Positions 34,692 to 44,311 of a DNA stretch of 64,000 bases are shown in pieces. Location of the stretch: positions 124,001-188,000 of the forward strand of contig JAHQIY010000020.1 in assembly GCA_019054805.1 (NCBI GenBank), written 5' to 3'. The DNA is from Brachionus manjavacas. Its lineage: Eukaryota; Rotifera; Eurotatoria; Ploima; Brachionidae. Under the pieces are notes generated by a model. The model did not search any database, had not been told where the DNA came from, and was given only the letters and a program-made list of their open reading frames with translations. Made by a program: the position numbers and the translations under genes. Each line of letters begins with the position of its first letter. The first letter of the stretch is position 1.

Positions 34692-36176
34692 CTAATAAAT
34701 TTGAGAATTTTTTTTCTTAATCTCAATAGCTTTTAATATTACATCTCTCTTATTCTGAAATTTAAGTTTGAGTTCTTTGATCTCCTCATCCATTTGTTCA
34801 TCTAAATATTTGAGCCTTAACTTTATTTCCTCTTTATTCAATTTATTCACCACAGTCTGATCTTTTTCCATCAATTTAAGTTCTTTATAAATTAAATTCT
34901 TGACCATATTAGCCTCGTACTGAGCTGGGTCTGATGGGCTATACTGAGATTTAAATGCCGGAATGCTTTGTTTCACTGAGCCGTCATTAATCACCATTGT
35001 TGACATCGATTCCTCTTCATCGGGCTCATTTATTGATTTGAGTGTTTCGAAGTTTTGAGTTTTCTCTACCAAAGTGTCATAGTTGTCCACTTTAAGACCC
35101 GAAAAAGAAGACACCATTTCTGCGGTCTCCCTTCCCGGCTCTAATTTTTCCTCTGCTTCATGCGTTCTCTTAATCTCCACCACTTCTTGAATCACATCAT
35201 TTAATATTGAATTGTTATCACAGGTCTTTATGAATTTGTGCTGAAGAAGCTCGCTGGCAGTTGGACGCTCATGGGGATTTTTCATTAAGCATAGCGTCAC
35301 AAAGTCTAACATAAAATTCGAACACTTATTTGTGTCTCTAAAGGACGGTGGGGGCTTTGATGGTATCATAAAAATTGCCCGCATCGGATGAATCTCAGCG
35401 TAGGGCGGCTTGCCTTCGTACATTTCAATGCATGTTATACCCAAACTCCAAACTAAACAAAAATTAAATACTCAATGGCTTTATTGTCTTATTTCAAAAA
35501 TTTACTATCAGCACTGCAGTCGTAGCCAATTTCCTTGAATACAATAAAAAAAATAAAAAATATCAAATTTTTGATTTTTCTTTTCTTTTAAAATTTTTAT
35601 TCAAATTTAAAAAATTACTTGAATTATTTCTGGTGCCATCCAATATGGTGTTCCAATTACTGTATTACGTTTAGTCATGGAGTCCGACAATTGACCAGCG
35701 ACTCCAAAATCGGCCAGCTTTGCATTGCCATTCAAGTCCAACAGAATATTACAGGCTTTTATATCTCTGTGAATTTTTTTCTTTAAATGTAAATATTCTA
35801 GGCCCTTAAGTGAACCACAAAGAATGGCACCAATCTGGCTTTCGTTAAGAGTGATGCCTAAAAGCTTCATAATGTCTGAGACAGAGCCGGCCGGGCAGTA
35901 TTCCATACAGATCCATAAAAAGCTTTCTTTAAAGAAGCTGCCGTAGTATTTCACAATATTGTCCGAATCGCACTGTTGCATCATGGATATTTCTTTTATT
36001 ATCTCAAAAAGGTCGGATTCGATGGGAATTTGTTTCAGAGCAACATGTTGGTTTCGTTGTTTGTGCAAGGCTTTGAACACACTGCCATAGCTACCTTTGC
36101 CAATGCGGCATTCCAACTCGAACACTTCTTCGATAGGTTTCTTAAGAGATTCATCTGAGAGAAATTTTTGATCCAT
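34692..36176 (-). CDS. hpo: Hippo/MST1-2 (STK3/4) Ser/Thr kinase, about 448 aa
   Basis: Three exons are seen: 36176-35619, a 28-nt microexon 35533-35506 (EIGYDCSAD plus one base) and 35452-34692. Introns have GT/AG ends and phases match. The start is the ATG reading MDQKFLSDE; an upstream TTG is not needed. Kinase domain, residues ~20-280: P-loop GKGSYGSV, VALKQ lysine, IHRDIKACN catalytic loop, LADFGVAG, and the activation-loop TVIGTPYWMAPE typical of MST kinases. EGKPPYAEIHPMRAIFMIP is near-invariant in Hippo orthologues. A linker holds a TMVIND motif. The C-terminal SARAH coiled coil, about residues 400-445 (KLRLKYLDEQMDEEI), would mediate dimerisation with Salvador/RASSF. The protein phosphorylates Warts/LATS to restrain Yorkie/YAP. 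Orthology is very confident. Confidence 0.95.
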
Positions 36177-36373
36177 ATTATGCAACTGCCAGAGAAAGTT
36201 TTTTTTTCAACAATTTTTAGAGTTTCATTTGAAAATTCATAATAAATTATTTTTTTTTAAATTTGCGTTTAAAATTTTGTCCTGGAATTTTTATCTTGAA
36301 AATTATGTCATTTTCCCACCTTTCTGCTACATAAACCTGTTTCGAAAAAAAATGAATCCAAAAGCAAAAAATA
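36177..36373. promoter_or_regulatory. Short divergent intergenic region between Hippo and the lectin-like gene
   Basis: Only 197 bp separate the two divergent start codons, so both promoters, or a shared bidirectional one, must lie here unless there are distant 5' UTR exons. No TATA box is obvious. This is inference from layout. Confidence 0.4.
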
Positions 36374-36923
36374 ATGCAGCTTATCGAAAGTATTGTTTAT
36401 TTGGCTTTAGTGAGTTTGGTCAGTGGACAGACAAATAATGGAACCAAAGCCAACTGTCCATTTCCGTTTGTAAGCGAATACAATGGCTACAAGTTCAATT
36501 ACTGCTATTACTATGCCGGAGCGACCAAATCATTTACCAAGGCATTTACAACTTGCAGCTCACAGTATTACACTGGTTTAGTCAGTCCGAAAGTTTCATC
36601 AGGACAAGATGATTTGTACAAACTGTACAAAGCTTTTTCAGATTATTATTTTTGGGTAAAAGATTTTATTTTTTATTGAATGGAATTTTAGATTTTTTCA
36701 AAAGGTTGGAGCGATAGCTACTGCTGCTAACCCGTACGATTTTAGATGGAGGGACGGCTCTTTAGTCTATCCAGCAACTTGGTGCCAAGGACATCCCAAA
36801 GGTGGAGAAAATTTATGCGCGTTTTATACCACCACACCAGTGGTAGGAAGAGATAGATGCATTGAGAGTGGTCCTTGTACTGCTAGCTTTTTTGATCACG
36901 GCATTATTTGTCAATACTGGTAA
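36374..36923 (+). CDS. Secreted C-type-lectin-like domain protein, about 166 aa
   Basis: Exons 36374-36655 and 36705-36923 flank a 49-nt intron (GTAAAAG...CAAAAG); an upstream AG at 36691 would put a stop in frame. MQLIESIVYLALVSLVSGQ is a clear signal peptide. The mature part is one CTLD of about 140 residues: paired early Cys (NCPFPF, FNYCYYY), then WRDGS, then W-x-Q-GHPKGGENLC and a final ...IICQYW. The WxDG and G-x-P-x-x-x-E-N-x-C signatures are recognisable. The usual QPD/EPN sugar-binding triplet is absent (GHP instead), so calcium-dependent sugar binding is doubtful. It is transcribed divergently from Hippo. Its role, such as surface recognition or immunity, is not determinable from sequence. 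Confidence 0.8.
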
Positions 36924-37497
36924 ATTAATTTTTTACAAATTTTAGTGTTTTTAACATTCTAATATTTGTTTTATCTTAAAAAAGAGTCTAAATGGAATTT
37001 TTAAATTAAATTAAACAAAGTAGAATAAATCTTTATACTTTAAATATTTTAAATAATTCAATTAAAAATTGATCTTTTACTCCTTATTTGTTAATATTTA
37101 ATTTTTTAAATATCAAATTTTTATGATTTAAAAATATTTTGCCTCTTAATTCATTATTTCAATAAAGTTAACTATTTAGCATCGCATTAACTATAAAATT
37201 TAATTCAAGAGGTGCAGAATTGAGCAGAACTTCTTAAAAAATATAAATTTAAAAATAATAAAAAAACCTTTTTTCTCCTTAAAAAAAGTAAAATAAAACG
37301 TTGTAATTAAAATTACAATTAAATAAAAGAAATAAATTTTTTTCAAAATTTATTAAAAAGAATGCGTAAAACTAATTCTAAAACTAAAAAATAATTGCTT
37401 CGTTGGAATTCTCAAATTTGAAAAAAAAAACCAATCAATGATAAGTTTTTGAATGTTTATAGAATTCAATGTTTGTAAACAAAATTACTATCACTCG

Positions 37498-37505
37498 TAT
37501 AAATA
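37498..37505 (+). promoter_or_regulatory. TATAAATA box, PM-rich copy 2
   Basis: This lies 73 bp before the ATG, in a context (TCACTCG before, GTCTTAAAAA after) conserved with the other copies. Confidence 0.6.
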
Positions 37506-37578
37506 GTCTTAAAAATACATATTTAACTTATCAATCGAATAGAAACTAATAATTAGTAGTTTGAAGTAAAACTAAAAA

Positions 37579-37803
37579 ATGGGTAGCTTGTGTTCAAAAA
37601 AGAAGAAGTGTTGTGTATGTGTTCCAGTAGGTCCTCCTCCGATGCCCATTTTGCCTTCTCCAATGCCACTTCCAATGCCGCTTCCAATTCCAGTACCTTT
37701 TCCAGAACCTATGATGCCTCCTCTTTTGCCACCATGTCCACTTCCATCTTATCCTTCATCATTTGATCCATGTCCTTACAATTCATATGGAACTTTTTAT
37801 TAA
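37579..37803 (+). CDS. Pro/Met-rich 74-aa protein with N-terminal acylation signal, copy 2
   Basis: The protein is identical to copy 1 except Leu for Ile in CPLPSY. The same MGSLCS start with polybasic and Cys cluster, TATA box and 3' flank are present. All three copies keep the frame despite a low-complexity coding sequence, which argues for selection or very recent duplication. No cleavable signal peptide is present. A scaffold or cytoskeletal/membrane adaptor role via its proline-rich tail is possible but speculative. Confidence 0.8.
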   Translation: MGSLCSKKKKCCVCVPVGPPPMPILPSPMPLPMPLPIPVPFPEPMMPPLLPPCPLPSYPSSFDPCPYNSYGTFY

Positions 37804-38149
37804 ATAATATAAGCCAAAGGCTACGTTTACCTGAATATCTTTGAATGCCTAGCAATTTTAATCTTATGTTCTGTTTATCTGGAAAAAAAAGATTATCTTT
37901 TTTTATATTTGAGAAATTTTGAATTGTATTCTTAAATTTAATTCACAAATTTTATTAATAAAACAATTATCTTATATAAAATAAGTTTAAAATACGCCAA
38001 ATTATTTAATTAATTTATTCTAGTTACATTTTTTAGAATTTCAAAGAAGGAAGAATTAGTAACTTTAAAATATTGAAAAACTTTTTTTGAATTTGTTTTT
38101 GATTTTATTTTTTGAATTTAAGAAAAAAAATGCGATATTGAATGTACTA

Positions 38150-38475
38150 TAGGCTCTAGTATACTTTCAAAGGCCAATATTTTCATGCATTTAACTAACA
38201 CATTAAGCACCTTGAGTTGAAGCACCTTGGTATGCACGCACACGTACTGGTTAAGTGTGCAAACTTTTTTGCACCCTGTTTTGAGAAAGTTTTTAGCGCT
38301 TCAAGAGTGGAATTGTTATTTTTCAAAAAAGGTAGCCGTTCGGATGCTATTTATTGTTTTTAGTTTATTTATCTTATGTTTTGTTACTCGTTTTAGCTAC
38401 CATAGCGAGGCTCTTAGTATTTCTCTACAGACTAATGCCTGTTGAAGCTCATTTTATTATTATTATTATTAAAGA
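38150..38475 (+). mobile_element. Probable retroelement 3' end terminating in (ATT)n
   Basis: A less AT-rich stretch ends GCCTGTTGAAGCTCATTTT and then (ATT)5 at about 38455-38472, the layout of a non-LTR 3' terminus. No coding motif was recognised in it, so the family is unknown. Confidence 0.35.
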
Positions 38476-38689
38476 TTTTGAATTTTGGACGAATAAATGT
38501 GAGTCAAGTGTGTGTTTTTTATTTTATTTATTAATTTGATTTATGTTTAATAAATTTAATCATTTTTGACAGTAATTTTTCAATCAAATCTCAAATCAAA
38601 AAATGTTAGAATTAATTTATTTTTGTAACAAAATATTTTTATTTTCATGCAAAAAAAGTAGCATGGACATGTCATCAAAAGCTTGTGAA

Positions 38690-39175
38690 GTTGCTCGGTC
38701 GATTCCACTGGCATCTACTATTCATCCTAAAAGCATAATTTCAAAAGCTTGTGCCCAATACGGAATTGCTAAAAAGATGCGGAGTACATGGTAAAGAGTC
38801 ATTACTCTTTGGCCTTCGTCTTCGCTGGACAGACCTTGTAATGCGAATAGACGGTGGTCGCTTGACAAAGATCATTTTTCTCTCAGAGCTTGGAGAAGGC
38901 AAATAACATCTAGAGAGACCACTACTTCGATACAAGAATAAAGTCAATGAAGAAGCGTCAAATGGAAAAAACCGTATCAAAGAAGCTAAAGCCAAGCAAG
39001 AAGGACACAAAAACGCCAAAGAGACATATCAGATCAACTTAATCAGTTGAACTTCGTAAGTGGGAAAAGAAATCTCGTTAGGTACCATGCGAGGTCTTAA
39101 CATGCGCATTAGAAGGACGAAGTTGCATCCAAAGTTTTTGCAGCCTTCATCGGAAACATGGAAGAAAATAATAAA
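38690..39175 (+). pseudogene. Non-LTR retrotransposon C-terminal fragment
   Basis: Plus-strand frames, interrupted by stops, read LRLRWTDLVMRIDGGRLTK, then LSELGEGK, then RPLLRYKNKVNE. They match the common 'R.RWtGHV.RM...R.PK....EL..GKR..GRP.LRYKD' end of animal retrotransposon endonuclease-RT proteins. It lies between PM-rich copies 2 and 3. Confidence 0.7.
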
Positions 39176-39796
39176 TTTTACTTTTTTTTTTATGAGTAGA
39201 ACTTATTTTTATAAATAAAAATCAATCTATTCTGGTTAAAATGAATAGCTTATTAAAAAAAATTATTTTTTCATGAAATACCTCTATTATTACAAAAATA
39301 ATTATAAAATCTGTTTTCTCTTTAATTGGCAGCTAAAAGCATTCCATTAAACTGTTTAAAAGTGTTCGGCTTTCATGAGCATGCCTTTTGGGATTAAATC
39401 AAATAAAATTAATTTTATTTCTAATAATATTTGATAAAATTTAAAAACAACGTAATTTTTTAGATTTTTTATTATCGAAAGATTTTAATTGATATCTTAT
39501 TTTTAATATATGACTAATTAGAAACTTTTGTTTTTTTGCTGTGAGAAAAAAAAATTTGTTTTTAAATTTAAAAGCATAAGAACACAAAAATTTTAAATTT
39601 CATATTAAAAATAAATTTTTTCATAATTTGATGAACGAAAAATTTTGTCTAACAATGTTATTTTTCGAAAAAGAAATAAAAAAATAATTGAATTCTCAAA
39701 TTTGAAAAGAATTTTTCCATAAAAAAATACCTATCAATGATAAGTTTTTGAATGTTTATAGAATTCAATGTTTGTAAACAAAATTACTATCACTTG

Positions 39797-39804
39797 TATA
39801 AATA
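39797..39804 (+). promoter_or_regulatory. TATAAATA box, PM-rich copy 3
   Basis: This lies 73 bp before the ATG, in the same spacing as in the other two copies. Confidence 0.6.
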
Positions 39805-39877
39805 CTCTTAAAAATACATATTTAACTTATCAATCGAATAGAAACTAATAATTAGTGGTTTGAAGTAAAACTAAAAA

Positions 39878-40102
39878 ATGGGTAGCTTGTGTTCAAAAAA
39901 GAAGAAGTGTTGTGTATGTGTTCCAGTAGGTCCTCCTCCGATGCCCATTTTGCCTCCTCCAATGCCACTTCCAATGCCGCTTCCAATTCCAGTACCTTTT
40001 CCAGAACCTATGATGCCTCCTCTTTTGCCACCATGTCCACTTCCATCTTATCCTTCATCATTTGATCCATGTCCTTACAATTCATATGGAACTTTTTATT
40101 AA
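39878..40102 (+). CDS. Pro/Met-rich 74-aa protein with N-terminal acylation signal, copy 3
   Basis: The protein equals copy 2 except Pro for Ser in ILPPPM. Start, acylation motif, Pro/Met run and C-terminus YNSYGTFY are unchanged. Upstream and downstream flanks are copied too, so it is probably expressed in the same way as the other copies. It lies in direct orientation to copy 2, about 2.3 kb away, with retroelement debris between. Confidence 0.8.
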   Translation: MGSLCSKKKKCCVCVPVGPPPMPILPPPMPLPMPLPIPVPFPEPMMPPLLPPCPLPSYPSSFDPCPYNSYGTFY

Positions 40103-40624
40103 ATAATATAAGCCAAAGGCTACGTTTACCTGAATATCTTTGAATGCCTAGCAATTTTAATCTTATGTTCTGTTTATCTGGAAAAAAAAGATTATCTTTT
40201 TTTATATTTGAGAAATTTTGAATTGTATTCTTAAATTTAATTCACAAATTTTATTAATAAAACAATTATCTTATATAAAATCAGTTTAAAATACGCCAAA
40301 TTATTTAATTAATTTATTCTAGTTGCATTTTTTAGAATTTCATACCTTCTTCTATTTATGATTTATTAAATTAAATCAAAACAAATAATAATAATCTTTA
40401 TTAAATTAAATTCCAAGAGATTTTTTTTTGTTTAAATGTATTTTTTATAAAATAAAATCTTATTTGTTCGACTTATGTTCACATTATTTTAAACAAGTTA
40501 AAAAGTTAAGCTAAAAAAACTAATTTAAATTTTTATTTCAATAAACAATTGATAAACAATTTTTTTTAAACTAAGACAAATTTTTATCCAGTAGTCTAAA
40601 TCTCTACAAAAATTTTTAAAAAAA

Positions 40625-43600
40625 ATGACTGATATTCCTAGCACAATTCCCTCAAATCAACTAAAAGTAATTTTCCAATTTTTTGCCATTTATTATTTTT
40701 AATTAATCTTACCAGAACCCGGTGATCGACCAGTCCGATAATGCTTCTCAATTGTCCACTCAGGACTCTTTGTACATGTCCCAATTGTAGGCTTTAATTA
40801 CACTTTATTTTTTTCTCACAAATTCCCATTTTATTTAGTGATAAAAGCCGGAAGAGTCTTGACGAACTGGAAAATTTGTCTTTCAACTTGGACACTGCTG
40901 GCAACAACACGGCCAATAACACAATCAACGAACCGGTCAGCACTCAGCAGAACGAGGAAATCTTCGACGAATTGGCCATGCTTTGCAGTGGTCAATTCAG
41001 AGATGACAGTCAGAAAAAAGGGAACAAAAAGGACATGTACCAATTTGAGGATGATGATGATGATGATGATCTAGACGAAGAGGAGAAAATAATCAGAAAA
41101 TTTCGTAAACAAGAAGAGATAGAGAGTGAAGGGGATGATGAGGAAACTGAGGAGGCGAACGAAGAGGCTGACGAAAATGAAGATGACTTGATTAGTGACG
41201 ATGACCAGGAGGTGGATGAAGAAATCGAAATTAGAGATGAAGAAACTCGACCCAAGAGTCGAGAGCAAAAACTAAAAATAAAAAAAAAACTCAAGGAAGA
41301 ATACAAAAAAGCTTTGGAAAAGGACGGTTTTTTCGAGGAAGAGGCAGAGTTGTCTGGTGATGAGAAAGATGAAGATGATGATTATGACGGCGACTCAGCC
41401 GATGATTCAATTGTGTGCTCTGGTGATGAGGACAATCTGCCGTCCGATTCCGAGCTAAAGGAACAATTGGGCAGAATTTATCTCAAGGACAAAATGGACG
41501 AGGAAAAGAGACAATTGAGACTCATTAAAGAAATGTATCTCAGTGAGAAAGATGAAAAAAATTCGAGGCGCAAAAATTTTAGATGGAAGCACATCGATGA
41601 CAATCTTGGTGTTGGTTTTAATTCTGATAGCAGCCAGGAAGAGGATGAGGACGGCGATGAAGATGACAAAAAGAACAATTTCTTCAAATCTGTGGCAAAT
41701 GGAGACTGGAGATCGAACCGTCACGAGAGAGAACAGTTCGTAAAGCAGAATATAAGAAAAGAAAATTTATTGAGTGACAATGAGGAAGAGAAGGACGAAG
41801 AGGAGGATGAGAGCTGTTTGAGAATATTTGGCTCTTCGGCCAACCAGCCTGGCAATCAACTTTTAAAAAAAGGACAAATGCTTTTGAAAAAAAAAGCGTT
41901 TGTTATGAAGCCTAGTTTGGCGCAGAAAAGAGCGTTCGATGATGACAAGGGAAATCAAAGCCGCATTGTTGTACAGAAAAGGGTCGAGGCTAAAAAAAGT
42001 GATCAGAAATTTTCGTTCTTAAGCCGTGACAAGTCCTATTTGAGCCGAATATCAAATTATGTCAATAAGAATTTAACTGAAAAGGTCAGTTTTAAGACTG
42101 TACGGCCAAATAACATGGTATTCTCGGTTATTGAACCGCAGAGTCAGATGAATGATGAGAATAGAAATATTCAGGTTTGAAAATTTTTTTAATAGAAATT
42201 TAATTTTAATATAAAAAATTTTTTTTTTTCAATTTTTTTATTTCTTAAGTTATATTAGTTTAACTTTATGGATTTGGTTTTAACAAGGAAATTAAGTTTT
42301 GTGTTAGCTTAATTTAAAAAAAAAATAGCTAATTTTTAATTTAACATGAATTAATTTTAATAAATTTATATGCTTATTAATTATTAATTCATTTTATAAA
42401 CTAAATATGAATAAAGAAAAAAAATCTATTTACAGTACTGCTCTGACATGAAGACATTACGTAAATACGCGTAATGTAAATACTGTAGTTTATTTACGAA
42501 AATTAACGTAAAAAAAAGCTTTTTTACGCAAACATAGTTTTGTAAAAATGCTGATGATGATGATGATGATGTTAATTATTTTCATGATTTTCATTTATTA
42601 ATGAAAATCATGAAAATTCCTTTAATTTTTAAGTAATTTAACCTATTTTTCAGTGAATTCTAAAAGGACCAAAAAAGCTCTTGTTTTTTCCTATGATTTC
42701 GCCTAAAATATTAATATTTCAATTTTACAGTTTACTTTATTTAAAAAAAAATTAATGATTTTTTCGTAAGTTTAACTAAAAATAAAAGTTTTTGCGTGTA
42801 AATTCTAGCAAAATCTATTAAAATAAGTTCATAAAATGTAAATTTTCAAAATTATAATATTTGGTTTTAGTATTTTTTAAATAAATATTCACAAAATGCT
42901 TTAATTTTAATAAATTTGTTTTTTCTATTAAAATAAAGTTATAAAAAACAAACTTAATTTTGGTACTTTTGTTCTTTCGTGATCTATAATTTATTGAAAT
43001 TTTTATTATTATTTAATATGATATATATAAAAATTTATGATTTAATATGTTAATTCAGAATTTGATGAAATTTTAATAAGGTTGAAGTTATTTTATATCT
43101 TTTGTTGTATTAAATTTCTATAAACCCTTAACAAGCTAAGCTAAAATTGATTAAAAATACTTTAAACTCCTTTCAAAATGCTTTTAAATAAAATTTTAGA
43201 AAATTTTTAAAGCATTTTGAAAGGATAATTTTAAAATTTTAATTAAAAAGTTAAAAAATAAATTTAAAGGCTAACAATCGATTTCATCGAGATTTACAAT
43301 TGATAAAATGATAAATTATTAAGTTCTTTTTAATTTAAAAACCGTGATAATACAATTAGACCATGCGTTCTTAATCAAAAATATTTTAACATGGGTGAAA
43401 ATTTCTTTAGTGCATGGTCCAAAAGCGTGTCTTAGATTGTGGCACACCTTAATCGCACCAGATAATACGGTATTAGTCTTTGACCGTGATCATCAAAATT
43501 TGATTATTGACTTCAATTTCCCACAAATTTTCAAACCTTTATTGTGCTTCTTTTGAATAGCAAATTTTGCGAGTATTTAAAAATAAATTTTTAAAAATTT

Positions 43601-44020
43601 AAAAAAAATTTTTTCTGGAAAAATTAAAAATTTTTAAAATTATATTGGATTAGCTTTCTTGTTTTGGTCTTAACAACCTAACAAAAAAATTAATTTAAAA
43701 ACATATTGATTTAATAATTAACATTTTTTTGAGTGGTAAAATTTTTGTTTTATTATTAAACGATTAATTCCTTAATTGAATGACTATTTTTTATTTGCTT
43801 TTTATTCTTTTCAAAAATAATTTAAAACTCTTGTAGCTGGTTTTTTTAGTTGGTTTCATAAAAAAGTCAGTTAATTTAAATATCTTAATTGTTAATATTT
43901 AAAAAAAAAATTTAATTTTAGATTAAAAACACTATTAAACAAACATCAGCAGACTCAAGCAATTTGGAACCCAAACGAGCAAAATACGACTATTCAGATA
44001 GTATTTTCAATCATTTGTAA
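40625..44020 (+). CDS. CLSPN: Claspin, short form, about 515 aa
   Basis: Four exons are seen: 40625-40666 (ATG), 40716-40786, 40839-42174 and 43922-44020. Frames join without a break. Diagnostic motifs: ELAMLCSGQF, like the repeated 'ELL.LCSG.F' motifs of vertebrate claspin; long Asp/Glu tracts; GFFEEEAELSGDE with YDGD and LPSDSEL, matching the conserved claspin core; KRQLRLIKEMYL; RRKNFRWKHIDD; EREQFVKQNI; and the C-terminus KRAKYDYSDSIFNHL, matching the vertebrate terminal SIFKYLE-type end. Claspin bridges ATR and Chk1 and paces replication forks. This protein is under half the vertebrate length. It lacks most of the N-terminal half, and I did not recognise the phospho-repeats that bind Chk1. 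The last intron is 1.75 kb and AT-rich. Further 5' exons cannot be excluded. Confidence 0.88.
42578..42617. repeat. Perfect 17-bp inverted repeat in claspin intron 3
   Basis: ATTTTCATGATTTTCAT and its complement surround a 6-nt loop, just after an (ATG)6-like run. It is a strong hairpin with no assigned role. Confidence 0.85.
43168..43225. repeat. Hairpin in claspin intron 3
   Basis: TCCTTTCAAAATGCTTT pairs with AAAGCATTTTGAAAGGA across a ~24-nt AT-rich loop. It is possibly a decayed fold-back element. Confidence 0.8.
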
Positions 44021-44311
44021 ACAAATTAAATTTGCTCAGCTTTTTTAAATAAATATAAAAGCATAAACATCTCTTATTTTTTTTAATGTAATGTAAGAAA
44101 GTTCTCAACTTTTGAATAAAATTTTTAATTTTTTTTTTATTTATTTTTTTCTAAGTCTTAAGTTGTTAAACACACAATTTCCTTTTACCATGGATACAAT
44201 GATTTTTAATTTTTCTCATTTTAATTTGTTTCATATGTTACATAATCGGCGTACAAACTTCAATCAACACTTTTTTTTCTCAATTTCTTGTTCATTTTGC
44301 TCGGCTAAAAT

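Larger units (their letters stand above)
37228..37965 (+). repeat. Right arm of the inverted duplication containing PM-rich gene copy 2
   Basis: Near-identical inverted copy of 33080-33815; see that entry. The divergence is a handful of substitutions and small indels in A/T runs, so the duplication is recent or is kept similar by gene conversion. Confidence 0.9.
39685..40341 (+). repeat. Third, shorter copy of the PM-rich gene segment
   Basis: 39685-40341 corresponds to about 37407-38043 in direct orientation. It includes the palindromic GATA-like site, TATA box, CDS and 3' flank to AGTT(G/A)CATTTTTTAGAATTTCA. It lacks the outer upstream ~180 bp present in the inverted arms. Confidence 0.9.

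Noticed and set aside
34524..34736. 70-codon plus-strand frame
   Set aside because: Lys/Ile/Phe-only composition expected of random AT-rich DNA.
41010..41306. Ser-rich 98-codon minus-strand frame
   Set aside because: Complement of the claspin Asp/Glu tract.
43344..43556. 70-codon plus-strand frame in claspin intron 3
   Set aside because: Slightly richer composition and a small imperfect repeat (GACCATGCG / GTGCATGGTC), but no homology and an intronic position.
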